Both the position numbers and the translations under genes were made by a program. The notes below the pieces were generated by a model. It was not told the origin of the DNA. It saw nothing but the letters and a program-made list of their open reading frames with translations, and did not search any database. Positions 8,762 through 17,723 of a stretch of 64,000 nt of DNA are shown here, one piece after another (the first letter of the stretch is position 1; each line of letters begins with the position of its first letter). This DNA comes from JAUILA01 sp050289805 (GTDB lineage Bacteria; Bacteroidota; Bacteroidia; Cytophagales; Cyclobacteriaceae), in assembly GCA_050289805.1 (NCBI GenBank), contig JBNKGL010000001.1, positions 273,543-337,542 on the forward strand. The letters are read 5' to 3'.

Positions 8762-9402
8762 TAATTTCTTCTTCTTCGTCGGTTAGAATTGCCTTTAGAT
8801 TTACCCTGAGAACTACGCTGAGAACCTGATTTGCGCGGCTTTGTTTTATAAAGCTTTTCAAAAAGGTTGTCCTCCTTCACCTTGCCCAGATCTATATCAA
8901 GCTTGCCATCTGATATGGCTTTGATGTTATCCAGTATCACGGCATCATCAATAACCTCCTTATTCCAGCTCGTGTAAAATGATTTCATCAGTTTGCCAAT
9001 GTAAATAATGGCATTTTCCCGTTCGGTCGGTTCTTCCTTCTTCAGCGCTTCCTTTACCAGCAGCTCAAGGTTTCGGCCATAGTGCTTGTATTTGATGCGA
9101 TTGCTCACATAGGGCATACGCTGCGGTTTTTTCGCAAGCACTTCTTTTTCCGGCATGGGGTACGGACTGTCGATATCCAGATCGAAATCGGCAATGATAT
9201 ACATATCATCCCATAATTTCTGATTTGTTTCTGTCGTTTCCTTCACCGCCGGGGCGATCTGCTTCATCAGCTCGATCGTGACATGGGCCAGTTCGGTTCT
9301 TTTATCCTTGTCTTCAACTGTCTTGATGTATTCGACAATGTTTTGAATGTTGCGTCCGTATTCTTTCAGGACGATCTGACTCTGGCTCGTGTTATATATC
9401 AT
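8761..9402 (-). CDS. DUF4290 domain-containing protein
   Basis: 213 residues. Residues about 1-175 match the Bacteroidota-specific DUF4290 family: mostly helical, with the conserved start YNTSQSQIVLKEYGRNIQNI and a central PYPMPEKEVLAKKPQRMPYV. The C-terminus is a very basic, low-complexity tail (RKSGSQRSSQGKSKGNSNRRRRRN) suggestive of nucleic-acid or ribosome contact. Function unknown. It sits between the helicase gene (8 bases upstream) and murA (one-base overlap), a gene order that suggests a housekeeping role. Confidence 0.9.
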   Translation of the reverse strand: MIYNTSQSQIVLKEYGRNIQNIVEYIKTVEDKDKRTELAHVTIELMKQIAPAVKETTETNQKLWDDMYIIADFDLDIDSPYPMPEKEVLAKKPQRMPYVSNRIKYKHYGRNLELLVKEALKKEEPTERENAIIYIGKLMKSFYTSWNKEVIDDAVILDNIKAISDGKLDIDLGKVKEDNLFEKLYKTKPRKSGSQRSSQGKSKGNSNRRRRRN

Positions 9403-9410
9403 AATGGCCG

Positions 9411-11666
9411 TTAATTCTCGTGTATTTTAAGTTTAGCAAAGCTAAGTAATAAAGTCTTTTCTCCAAAGTCATCAAAACTTACCTTGGCCTTGCGGTTCGC
9501 ACCGCTTTCATCCATCTCCAGGACATTGCCGTATCCGAATTTCGGATGCTCCACGCGCATACCAGCCTGGAGGTTGCTGGTATCACTCGGGGTGAAATCG
9601 GGCGAAGGCTGATAATTTGATTTTTTGCGGACTGGAGTGGATGAAGTTGTTTTCTTCATCCCCGAAACGAATGATTTGGCATAATTATCATTCGGCAACG
9701 GCGTCTTTTCGCGGGAGAATTTTTTACTCACCTTGACATACGACGGGTCAATCTCTTCCAGGAAACGACTTGGTTCACAGTTCTTCAGCCTACCAAAGCG
9801 ATACCTGGTAAGGGCATAGGCAAGAAAAAGTTTTGATTTGGCGCGTGTGATGGCGACATAAAAAAGCCGGCGCTCCTCTTCGAGGTCTGCACGGCTGTTC
9901 AGCATCATTTGCGATGGAAACAGGTCTTCTTCCAGCCCCACGATGTAAACGTGATTGAATTCAAGGCCCTTTGCCATGTGAATCGTCATCAGGGTAACTT
10001 TATCCCCATCATCGTCTTTTTCGTTATCGAGCCCTGTGATGAGTGCTACTTCCTGCAGAAATGCGCCGAGGCTGCTGTCTTCCTTTTCCTCATCGTCGGT
10101 AAATTCCTTGATGGCATTCAGCAATTCCATTACGTTCTCATAGCGGCTGAGTCCTTCCACCGTCTTGTCTTCGTAGAGCTCGCGCAAAATACCGCTGGAC
10201 TTTGCAATCTGGCTCGCTGCATCGTAGGCATCCTGCTGGGTGATCTCATGCTGAAAGCGACGGATCATGACATGGAAATCGGCAACGGCGGAGGCCGCGC
10301 GGCTGTCCAGGAAATGGCTTGCATTTTCGAGCACTTCCCATACAGTTATTCCATGGTCATTGGCGGCTACGATGATCTTATCGACTGTCGACTGGCCGAT
10401 CCCGCGTTTGGGATAGTTGATAATCCGTTTAAAGGATTCCTCATCTTTGGGATTCATCGTAAAGCGCAAATACGCCATCAGGTCCTTGATTTCCTTGCGC
10501 TGATAGAATGATACGCCCCCGATGATCTTGTATTTGATATTCATTCGCCGCAGGGCTTCTTCAATGGCCCTCGACTGACTGTTGGTGCGATAAAGAATAG
10601 CAACCTCACTATTGTGTATCTGGTGCTGCATCTTTTCCTCAAAGATGGACGAGGCTACAAGTTTTCCTTCTTCATTATCGGAGGTAGCACGCAACAGCTC
10701 AATAAGAGAGCCCTCGTCATTTGATGTCCAGACCTTTTTTGGCAACTGGGCTTTATTCTTTTTGATCACAGAATTCGCCGCATTCACAATGGTTTGTGTG
10801 GACCGGTAGTTCTGCTCCAGCTTGATAACCCGAAGATCAGGGTAATCTTTTTCAAAATTCAGGATATTTTGAATGTCGGCTCCGCGGAATGCATAAATGC
10901 TTTGTGCGTCGTCACCCACGACAGCAATATTCTGTCGTACCGCCGATAGTTTCCGGGTAATAAGGTATTGGGAAATATTGGTATCCTGAAACTCATCGAC
11001 CATTACATAATGAAAACGCTGCTGGTATTTATTGAGCACATCAATGTGATCCTTAAACAAAACGTTTGTGTTGAAAAGGAGATCATCAAAATCCATCGCC
11101 CCGGCCTTGAAGCATCGTTCGGAATACATTTTATAGATCTTACCCAGCTCCGGTTTCATATTGCTTTCATCATCCGCCTGGTAAACAGGGTTGTTGATAT
11201 ATTCCCGCCACGATATAAGGCGGTTTTTTGCTGCTGAGATCCGGTTGAAAACTACGTTCGGCTTATATACCTTGTCATCAAGCTGTAATTCTTTTACGAT
11301 CGTCTTGATCAATGATTTGGAATCATCCGTATCATAAATCGTAAAGTTGCTGGGGTACCCCAGGCGGTCTGCCTCTGCACGCAAAATCCTGGCGAAAACG
11401 GAGTGAAACGTACCCATCCATAAATTCCTGGCATCATTACCGGCTACCTTTTCAATACGCTCACGCATCTCACGGGCGGCCTTGTTTGTAAAGGTAAGGG
11501 CCAGGATATTGAAGGGATCCACTCCCTTATGGTCGATCAGGTACGCTATTCTGTAGGTAAGGACACGTGTTTTTCCGGACCCGGCACCCGCTATGATCAT
11601 CGTGGGCCCTTCGGTATTGACAACCCCTTCATGCTGAGGTTCATTAAGACTCTTCAAATACTCCAT
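9411..11666 (-). CDS. uvrD: UvrD/PcrA-type ATP-dependent DNA helicase
   Basis: 751 residues from the chosen ATG; a TTG at 11702 would add 12 residues (QWKFVHDICRR) that do not belong to the family. Superfamily 1 helicase with 3-to-5-prime polarity, acting in nucleotide-excision and mismatch repair and in clearing stalled forks. Walker A AGAGSGKT (about 26-33), DEFQDTN motif II, VVGDDAQSIYAFRGA motif III, and the TLMTIHMAKGLEF motif V region are all present. The C-terminal part (from about 660) has the Tudor-like PcrA tail (GMRVEHPKFGYGNVLEMD). First gene of helicase - DUF4290 - murA. Confidence 0.95.
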   Translation of the reverse strand: MEYLKSLNEPQHEGVVNTEGPTMIIAGAGSGKTRVLTYRIAYLIDHKGVDPFNILALTFTNKAAREMRERIEKVAGNDARNLWMGTFHSVFARILRAEADRLGYPSNFTIYDTDDSKSLIKTIVKELQLDDKVYKPNVVFNRISAAKNRLISWREYINNPVYQADDESNMKPELGKIYKMYSERCFKAGAMDFDDLLFNTNVLFKDHIDVLNKYQQRFHYVMVDEFQDTNISQYLITRKLSAVRQNIAVVGDDAQSIYAFRGADIQNILNFEKDYPDLRVIKLEQNYRSTQTIVNAANSVIKKNKAQLPKKVWTSNDEGSLIELLRATSDNEEGKLVASSIFEEKMQHQIHNSEVAILYRTNSQSRAIEEALRRMNIKYKIIGGVSFYQRKEIKDLMAYLRFTMNPKDEESFKRIINYPKRGIGQSTVDKIIVAANDHGITVWEVLENASHFLDSRAASAVADFHVMIRRFQHEITQQDAYDAASQIAKSSGILRELYEDKTVEGLSRYENVMELLNAIKEFTDDEEKEDSSLGAFLQEVALITGLDNEKDDDGDKVTLMTIHMAKGLEFNHVYIVGLEEDLFPSQMMLNSRADLEEERRLFYVAITRAKSKLFLAYALTRYRFGRLKNCEPSRFLEEIDPSYVKVSKKFSREKTPLPNDNYAKSFVSGMKKTTSSTPVRKKSNYQPSPDFTPSDTSNLQAGMRVEHPKFGYGNVLEMDESGANRKAKVSFDDFGEKTLLLSFAKLKIHEN

Positions 11667-11769
11667 TCTGCGACAAATATCGTGGACAAATTTCCACTGC
11701 AAAAGTTACTAATTAATCCCTGTTTACCAATTTAATCGGACATCATAAAATCAAGAATATCAAAAGACA

Positions 11770-11777
11770 TATCTTTG
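11770..11777 (+). promoter_or_regulatory. Candidate -7 box before the DUF3109 gene
   Basis: TATCTTTG is an exact match to TAnnTTTG and ends only seven bases before the ATG at 11785, so a transcript from it would be almost leaderless. No convincing TTTG -33 box is seen at the right distance, which lowers confidence. Confidence 0.3.
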
Positions 11778-11784
11778 TCCCATT

Positions 11785-12363
11785 ATGATCGAACATGGGA
11801 AGGTAATTTTATCGGATGACGTCCGCGAACAATTTTTTGTTTGCAACCTCGAAAAGTGCAAAGGTGCCTGTTGTGTTGAAGGTGATCTGGGCGCGCCGCT
11901 TGAAAGGGATGAGCTTGAGGTAATGGAAAAAATCTATCCTGAAGTGGAGCCCTACCTAAGTGAAGAAGGTAAAAAAGCCGTTCAGGAGCAGGGCGTCTAT
12001 GTACTGGATGAAGACGGGGATTTCAGTACACCAACCATTGGAGGAAAAGAATGCGCCTACGCCATTTACGATGAAAACCGGATCCTGAAGTGTGGCATTG
12101 AACAAGCCTGGATGGACGGGAAAATTGACTTCAAGAAACCCATCAGTTGCCATCTCTATCCCATCCGTATTGTACGCTATGACGAGTTTGAAGCTGCCAA
12201 CTATGACCGATGGTCGATCTGCAGTCCCGCCTGCTCACTTGGTAAGGAGTTGAATGTTCCCGTTTACAAGTTCGTTAAAGATGCGCTGGTTCGAAAATAC
12301 GGACAGGAATGGTATGACGGCCTGGTGGAACTTATCGAGGGAGAAACTCAGAGTTCACTGTAG
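11785..12363 (+). CDS. DUF3109 family cysteine-rich protein
   Basis: 192 residues. The family is marked by conserved cysteines, all present: FVCNLEKCKGACCVEGD (about 18-34), GGKECAYAIYD, LKCGIEQ, ISCHLYPIR and SICSPACSLG. The grouping of nine or so Cys suggests a metal or iron-sulfur site, similar to the YkgJ/UPF0153 zinc- or iron-chelating proteins; function unknown. The 3-prime end runs 16 bases into the convergent outer-membrane gene, so there is no room for a terminator between them. Confidence 0.88.
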   Translation: MIEHGKVILSDDVREQFFVCNLEKCKGACCVEGDLGAPLERDELEVMEKIYPEVEPYLSEEGKKAVQEQGVYVLDEDGDFSTPTIGGKECAYAIYDENRILKCGIEQAWMDGKIDFKKPISCHLYPIRIVRYDEFEAANYDRWSICSPACSLGKELNVPVYKFVKDALVRKYGQEWYDGLVELIEGETQSSL

Positions 12364-13025
12364 GAGAGGGGAATCAGCAGGCTGACCCTGAAGCCAAGGA
12401 TATTATCATTCCCGCCTGTTCCGAGTTCTGAAATATTGTCGATATAATCTGTCAGCAGATTATGCCACCCTGCTTCGAATCCTACCCCGAATTGATTATC
12501 AAAAACATACTGAGCACCAACTTTTGTAGGCAGCATGAGGGTTATATTGCGATAGGTTTCACCTTCAGCCCGGGTATTAAGCTGTCCTGAAAGTTCATTA
12601 TCTTCTTCATCCCTGGGTTCAAACCGAAGAATTCCGATGCCCTGGCCCACGTAAAGGGAAAAATTTGATGTTTTGATCAGGTGATAATTTACCTGATAGG
12701 AGAATTCGACCAGTGAGGTGGAGAAAAACCGGTTAGGTGCAACAGCGGATGGGGGAATGTCGAGTCGTCTGTTTTCCCCTTTCACAGTGCCCACCAGAAA
12801 TGTAAACTGTCCATTAAGCCGCTCCTTATGATTCAGCTTGAAGCCGATGGCAAAGGCACCATTGAACTGTGCATATTTATTAAGGTCACCCGCATAGGAT
12901 GGGATTTCGAATCCCACATGAAGCCAGGAAGCTGCTTTTTGGTCCTGGGCATTCAGGGTGGTAAAAGCGGTAATCATAAAAAAAAGGAGAAGCATTCCTT
13001 TCAGTGAAGAAATGCTTCGGTGCAT
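12348..13025 (-). CDS. Outer-membrane beta-barrel protein, uncharacterised
   Basis: 225 residues from the ATG at 13025, giving a good signal peptide (core GMLLLFFMITAFTTLNAQ). A GTG at 13052 would overlap accC by 11 bases. The mature part shows alternating hydrophobic/aromatic strands (GQFTFLVGTVKG, SFQVN-like, VGAQYVFDNQFGVGFEAGWH, FRVSLLIPLSYSEL) as expected of a small porin-like barrel of the PorT/OmpW type. No specific family is recognised. It follows accC by 16 bases and may be the last gene of the lipid operon. Confidence 0.7.
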   Translation of the reverse strand: MHRSISSLKGMLLLFFMITAFTTLNAQDQKAASWLHVGFEIPSYAGDLNKYAQFNGAFAIGFKLNHKERLNGQFTFLVGTVKGENRRLDIPPSAVAPNRFFSTSLVEFSYQVNYHLIKTSNFSLYVGQGIGILRFEPRDEEDNELSGQLNTRAEGETYRNITLMLPTKVGAQYVFDNQFGVGFEAGWHNLLTDYIDNISELGTGGNDNILGFRVSLLIPLSYSEL

Positions 13026-13041
13026 GCCTTTATATGATCTT

Positions 13042-14385
13042 TTATAATCCACTTAGATCGAAATCATCCATGAATTTTGTTGTGAAATCCCCTTCCTTGA
13101 ATTTTGGATCGTCCATAAGCTTCAGGTGGAACGGAATGGTAGTTTTGATCCCTTCAATTACAAATTCCGACAAGGCACGTTTCATTCGCGTGATCACCTC
13201 TTCCCTGGACTGGCCGCTAACGATCAGCTTTGCGATCATCGAGTCATAATTCGGAGGAATGGTATATCCTGCATAGACGTGACTATCGATCCTCACACCA
13301 TGACCGCCCGGCAGGTGGAGGTTTGTAATTTTCCCCGGCGAGGGTCTGAAGTTATTTCCGGGATCTTCCGCATTGATTCGGCACTCCATGGCATAAAGCT
13401 TGGGAGTATAGTTCTTACCGGAGATTTCAATACCCGCGGCTACTTTTATCTGCTCTTTGATCAGGTCGAAGTCGGTCACTTCTTCGGTGATGGGGTGTTC
13501 CACCTGGATTCGGGTATTCATTTCCATGAAATAGAAATCACCATTCTTGTCCACCAGGAATTCTACCGTTCCTGCGCCTTCATATTTAATGGCTTCCGCA
13601 CCTTTGATTGCCGCCTGACCCATTTTCTCGCGTAATTCCGGAGTCATGACGGGAGAAGGTGTTTCTTCGATCAGCTTCTGATGCCTGCGCTGAATGGAAC
13701 AGTCCCTTTCAGACAGGTGACATACCTTTCCGTTCTTATCACCAATTACCTGGATCTCGATATGTCTTGGCTCTTCCACGAATTTCTCAAGATACAGACC
13801 GTCGTTTCCGAATGCTGCACCTGCTTCCTGGCGGGCCGAGTCCCAGCCTTTTTTAAATTCGCTGTCGTTTCGAACGATTCGCATTCCGCGGCCGCCACCT
13901 CCGGCAGTCGCTTTCAGGATCACTGGATATTTTATTTTTTTGGCCAGCTTAATTCCCTCTTCCACTGAAGATAACAATCCTTCTGAACCCGGGACAGTGG
14001 GAACATCGGCCGCCCGCATAGTCGCTTTAGCCGTTGCTTTGTCTCCCATACGGTTGATCATATCAGGAGAGGCGCCAATAAATTTGATATTATATTCTTC
14101 ACAAACTGCGCTGAATTCAGCGTTTTCAGCCAAAAAACCATAACCGGGATGAATGGCATCGGCGTTGGTTATTTCGGCGGCAGCGATGATGTTAGGGATG
14201 TTAAGATAGGATTCACTGCTGGCGGCTTTTCCTATACAAACGGCTTCATCGGCAAATCTCACGTGGAGACTGTCCTTATCGGCCGTAGAATAAACCGCAA
14301 CAGTCTTAATATTCATTTCTTTACACGTGCGTATGATACGCAGCGCGATTTCCCCACGATTTGCAATCAGTATTTTATTAAACAC
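13042..14385 (-). CDS. accC: Acetyl-CoA carboxylase, biotin carboxylase subunit
   Basis: 447 residues. ATP-grasp enzyme that carboxylates biotin on AccB using ATP and bicarbonate, the first half-reaction of malonyl-CoA synthesis. Seen: N-terminal FNKILIANRGEIALRIIRT, glycine-rich ATP loop KATAGGGGRGMRIV, biotin/bicarbonate site MEMNTRIQVEHPITE, and HGVRIDSHVYAGYTIPPNYD. Length is standard. It follows accB by 39 bases on the same strand, and the accA/accD carboxyltransferase genes are not in the window. Confidence 0.97.
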   Translation of the reverse strand: MFNKILIANRGEIALRIIRTCKEMNIKTVAVYSTADKDSLHVRFADEAVCIGKAASSESYLNIPNIIAAAEITNADAIHPGYGFLAENAEFSAVCEEYNIKFIGASPDMINRMGDKATAKATMRAADVPTVPGSEGLLSSVEEGIKLAKKIKYPVILKATAGGGGRGMRIVRNDSEFKKGWDSARQEAGAAFGNDGLYLEKFVEEPRHIEIQVIGDKNGKVCHLSERDCSIQRRHQKLIEETPSPVMTPELREKMGQAAIKGAEAIKYEGAGTVEFLVDKNGDFYFMEMNTRIQVEHPITEEVTDFDLIKEQIKVAAGIEISGKNYTPKLYAMECRINAEDPGNNFRPSPGKITNLHLPGGHGVRIDSHVYAGYTIPPNYDSMIAKLIVSGQSREEVITRMKRALSEFVIEGIKTTIPFHLKLMDDPKFKEGDFTTKFMDDFDLSGL

Positions 14386-14424
14386 AGTTTTCTGTTTTTG
14401 TGAATATTAAAGATTGGTTACAGA

Positions 14425-14904
14425 TCACGAAGGATCAACAAGGAAGAGCACCTGGTCGTATTCCACAGGTGAAGAATTCTCTACCATAATTTTTACGATC
14501 GTTCCGGAGACTTCAGACTCTATCTCATTAAAAAGCTTCATAGCTTCGATAATGCAGACAGTAGAACCGACTTCAACTTTATCTCCTACGCCCACGAATG
14601 CCGGTGAATCCGGATTTGGTGAGCGGTAAAAAGTACCGATCATGGGTGATTTTATTTCCACATATTTGCTGGTATCGGCTCCGGAATCTGCCGGTGCGGC
14701 CTCCGTAGCTGCAGGTGCCTGTGGCGCTGCGGCCGGAGCTGCGGCTGGAGCAGCCATCTGTACAGGAGCAGCTTCCACATAACTTCTGGGATGATCTGCT
14801 TCTCTTTTTACCGATAGTTTCAGTTCCTCAGTCTCAATATTTACTTCATTCAGACCGGTCTGGGAAATGAAGTCTATAAGGTCTCGGATTTCTTTGGTTT
14901 TCAT
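14425..14904 (-). CDS. accB: Acetyl-CoA carboxylase biotin carboxyl carrier protein
   Basis: 159 residues. The N-terminal helical segment (1-45) is followed by a long Ala/Pro-rich linker (about 46-75), then the biotinyl domain ending at FLVDPS. Biotin attaches to Lys123 in the motif EAMK (IIEAMKLFNEIE). Swings carboxybiotin between AccC and the carboxyltransferase. Lies between efp and accC in the same direction; efp-accB-accC is a frequent bacterial arrangement. Confidence 0.97.
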   Translation of the reverse strand: MKTKEIRDLIDFISQTGLNEVNIETEELKLSVKREADHPRSYVEAAPVQMAAPAAAPAAAPQAPAATEAAPADSGADTSKYVEIKSPMIGTFYRSPNPDSPAFVGVGDKVEVGSTVCIIEAMKLFNEIESEVSGTIVKIMVENSSPVEYDQVLFLVDPS

Positions 14905-14926
14905 AGCAAGTCTGTTAGGGTATGAT

Positions 14927-15493
14927 TTATTCCTTTACACGTTCCGAATAGGAATTTGTGCGTGTATCAATCTTAATTTTATCACCTTCATTTATAAAAA
15001 GGGGCACCTGAATTTCAGCGCCTGTTTCAAGCGTGGCAGGCTTGGTGGCGTTTGTAGCGGTATCTCCCTTTAATCCAGGTTCGCTGTAGGTTATCTCCAG
15101 TTCAACAAACGGTGGGAGCTCACATCCCAGGATGGCCTCTTTTTCGGCGTGATAGATAACATCTACCTCCTGACCTTCCTTCATCAGCTGGGAATTATCG
15201 ATGAGCGCTTCATCGATTGCAATCTGTTCGAAGGTATTGCTGTCCATCATGTGGCAGCCGAGATCATCCTTGTATAGGAACTGGTGCGGGCGGCGCTCAA
15301 CACGCGCGGTTGTAATTTTTACTCCGGCATTGAATGTATTCTCAATGACCTTACCGGTGGTAAGGCTTTTTAATTTTGTTCTCACGAAGGCGGGGCCTTT
15401 TCCCGGCTTCACATGCTGAAATTCTACGATCGTGTACAGATCGTTATTATATTCCAGACAAAGACCATTTTTAAAATCGGCGGTTGTAGCCAT
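14927..15493 (-). CDS. efp: Translation elongation factor P
   Basis: 188 residues, three beta domains (KOW-like N-domain, two OB folds). EF-P enters the ribosome E site and rescues ribosomes stalled at poly-proline. The tip loop HVKPGKGPAF has the lysine (Lys32) at the position modified in many bacteria; no modification enzyme (EpmA/EpmB) gene is nearby. The C-terminal signature around GDKIKIDTRTNSY is present. Twenty-two bases upstream of accB. Confidence 0.97.
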   Translation of the reverse strand: MATTADFKNGLCLEYNNDLYTIVEFQHVKPGKGPAFVRTKLKSLTTGKVIENTFNAGVKITTARVERRPHQFLYKDDLGCHMMDSNTFEQIAIDEALIDNSQLMKEGQEVDVIYHAEKEAILGCELPPFVELEITYSEPGLKGDTATNATKPATLETGAEIQVPLFINEGDKIKIDTRTNSYSERVKE

Positions 15494-15539
15494 ACGACGA
15501 GTTTATACTAAGTTACAAAATCAATTGAATAATTGAATC

Positions 15540-16538
15540 CTATTCAGAATCGTACGCCCATTTAACGTACATCGCTCCCCAGGTGAAACCTCCGCCAAAT
15601 GCGGCGAGAATCAGGTTGTCTCCTTTATGAAGCTGTTTTTCGTAATCCCAAAGCAAAAGAGGAATGGTTGCCGCAGTGGTATTTCCATAACGCTCAATAT
15701 TCATCATTACCTTGTCATCATTAACACCCATTCTGTTTGCGGTAGCATCGATGATCCGCTTGTTTGCCTGATGGGCCACCAACCATGCAACATCTTCCGA
15801 TTTAAGATTGTTGCGTTCCATGATTTTGGCCGCATAGTCTGCCATGTTTGTAACGGCGAATTTGAATACCGTCGCTCCGTCCTGGCGGGCGAAATGTTCT
15901 TTTGCGGTAACCGTTTCAATCGATGCAGGGTAACGGCTTCCTCCGGCTTTCATTTTCAGGAATTCAGCACCTGAACCGTCTGCCTTATGAATAGCATCCA
16001 TAATTCCGATCTCGTCCGTTGTAGGTTCGAGGAGCACTGCTCCGGCGCCATCTCCGAAAATGATGCATGTGGTACGATCCTCATAGTCGATGATCGAGGA
16101 CATTTTGTCTGCGCCGATCACCATGACCTTTTTGTGAGTTCCGCTTTCAATGAATTTTGCGCCTACGGTGAGTGCATAAATAAAGCCACTGCAGGCAGCG
16201 CTGATGTCGAAACTAAATGCATTCACGGCGCCAATGCTATCAGAAACCAGGTTCGCAGTCGCGGGAAACACCATGTCGGGTGTTACTGTGGCGACAATGA
16301 TCAGCTCAATATCTTCCGGATTGGTATTTGTCTTTTCAAGCAACTTGCGAGCAGCCTCGGAAGCCATAACCGACGTCCCTTTTCCTTCACCTTTCAGGAT
16401 TCTCCGTTCCTTGATGCCTGTTCTGGAGGTGATCCATTCGTCGCTGGTATCAACCATTGTTTCAAGTTCAGCATTGGTGAGTACGTAATCCGGGACATAT
16501 CCCTGTACTCCGGTGATGGCTGCTCTTAGTTTTGCCAT
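15540..16538 (-). CDS. fabH: Beta-ketoacyl-ACP synthase III
   Basis: 332 residues, thiolase fold. Condenses acetyl-CoA (or a branched primer) with malonyl-ACP to start fatty-acid elongation. Catalytic triad visible: Cys116 (AACSGF), His in VAHQANKRI, Asn in RYGNTTAATIPLLL. The C-terminal FGGGFTWGAMYVKW is typical. It is 12 bases downstream of plsX in the common plsX-fabH pair. Confidence 0.97.
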   Translation of the reverse strand: MAKLRAAITGVQGYVPDYVLTNAELETMVDTSDEWITSRTGIKERRILKGEGKGTSVMASEAARKLLEKTNTNPEDIELIIVATVTPDMVFPATANLVSDSIGAVNAFSFDISAACSGFIYALTVGAKFIESGTHKKVMVIGADKMSSIIDYEDRTTCIIFGDGAGAVLLEPTTDEIGIMDAIHKADGSGAEFLKMKAGGSRYPASIETVTAKEHFARQDGATVFKFAVTNMADYAAKIMERNNLKSEDVAWLVAHQANKRIIDATANRMGVNDDKVMMNIERYGNTTAATIPLLLWDYEKQLHKGDNLILAAFGGGFTWGAMYVKWAYDSE

Positions 16539-16550
16539 AAGTAAGCCTGT

Positions 16551-17492
16551 TTAGTCTGTAAAATATTCTTTTAATGTCAGATAGAGATTCGATTCAGCCA
16601 TCCGGTGTGTAAGCATGATCATATTCTCTACTGCCTGCGGACTGGATTTTCCATGACCGATCACAACATTGCCATTTACACCAAGTATAGGACTTCCACC
16701 GATTTCTTCATAATTAAAGCGATCGAAATATTCATCCTGTATACTTCTGGATTGAATCATATCAAAAAATGATTCTGCGAGTTTCAGAATTACATTCCCT
16801 GTAAATCCATCGCAGACGATAACGTCGGCCTTATCATTAAAAACGTCACAGCCTTCGATATTTCCTATAAAATTAATCTTGCTCGTGATTTTAAACAGCT
16901 GATGGGCCGCCTGCATAAGCAGGGTGCCTTTTTGCTCCTCCTCACCAAGGTTCATGAGACCAACCTTCGGTGAATCAATTCCCAATACCCGGTTTGCATA
17001 GATCGAGCCGATCTCCCCAAACTGAAAAAGGACGTCCGGCTTGCAGTCTGCATTCGCCCCAACGTCCATAATGATTCCAAATCCGCCTTTTTCCTTCGGA
17101 ACAAATCCCGCGATACCGGGGCGGATCACACCTTCGATGGCTTTGATGGAAAACATCGCGCCAACATGCATGGCTCCGGTATTGCCGGCACTGCAAAAAC
17201 CCTGCACTTCCCGGGTTTTTAAAAGCCGGAATCCAACGGGTATGCTTGCTTCCTGTTTCTGGGAAATTGCACGTGTGGGATGTTCACCCATATCGATGAC
17301 ATCCGGTGCATGATAAATTTCGATACGATCGTCATTGATATTGAATTGTTTCAGTTTTTCACGAACAATATCCTCAATTCCGATCAGGACCAGCCGGTCC
17401 TCTTCCGCGAATTGCTTTACGGCAAGTCCTGCACCCTGCACTGTTGCGTCAGGGGCAAAATCTCCACCCATTGCATCTACGGCAATTTTCAA
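16551..17492 (-). CDS. plsX: Phosphate acyltransferase PlsX
   Basis: 313 residues. Converts acyl-ACP and phosphate to acyl-phosphate, the donor for PlsY in membrane phospholipid synthesis. Start MKIAVDAMGGDFAPDATVQGA and motifs VIDMGEHPTRAI, GNTGAM, MDVGAN and VIVCDGFTGNV are diagnostic. Length near the family norm (320-350). It is flanked by rpmF (12 bases upstream) and fabH. A PlsY gene is not seen here; the long acyltransferase at 25973-27667 handles related chemistry. Confidence 0.97.
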   Translation of the reverse strand: MKIAVDAMGGDFAPDATVQGAGLAVKQFAEEDRLVLIGIEDIVREKLKQFNINDDRIEIYHAPDVIDMGEHPTRAISQKQEASIPVGFRLLKTREVQGFCSAGNTGAMHVGAMFSIKAIEGVIRPGIAGFVPKEKGGFGIIMDVGANADCKPDVLFQFGEIGSIYANRVLGIDSPKVGLMNLGEEEQKGTLLMQAAHQLFKITSKINFIGNIEGCDVFNDKADVIVCDGFTGNVILKLAESFFDMIQSRSIQDEYFDRFNYEEIGGSPILGVNGNVVIGHGKSSPQAVENMIMLTHRMAESNLYLTLKEYFTD

Positions 17493-17504
17493 AATTCCAG
17501 ATCC

Positions 17505-17696
17505 TTATGCCAATACTTCCTTCTCCATCACAACTTTACCCTTGTAGTAAAGTTTACCTTCGTGCCAGAATGCACGGTGAGGCAGGTGATGTTCACCGGT
17601 TGTAGGGCAGATCGCCAATTGTTTGGCCGAAGCCTTGTAATGCGTTCTACGCTTATCCCTCCTGGTCTTGGATATTTTTCTCTTCGGATGCGCCAT
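17505..17696 (-). CDS. rpmF: 50S ribosomal protein L32
   Basis: 63 residues, highly basic. Starts MAHPKRKISKTRRDKRRTHY and continues with KASAKQLAICPTTGEHHLPHRA. The first zinc-finger CxxC pair of many L32 proteins is reduced to a single Cys (AICPTTGE), so this is a zinc-independent form. Genes DUF177 - rpmF - plsX - fabH are a widely conserved cluster that ties ribosome and lipid synthesis together. Confidence 0.97.
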   Translation of the reverse strand: MAHPKRKISKTRRDKRRTHYKASAKQLAICPTTGEHHLPHRAFWHEGKLYYKGKVVMEKEVLA

Positions 17697-17723
17697 CTCT
17701 CTGTTATTTTCTACTTGTTATAT

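Noticed and set aside
9909..10511. 200-residue open frame antisense to the helicase gene
   Set aside because: Lies wholly inside uvrD on the opposite strand; low-information, Cys/His/Phe-rich translation is a shadow of helicase codons.
13126..13635. 169-residue open frame antisense to accC
   Set aside because: Fully inside accC; shadow frame.
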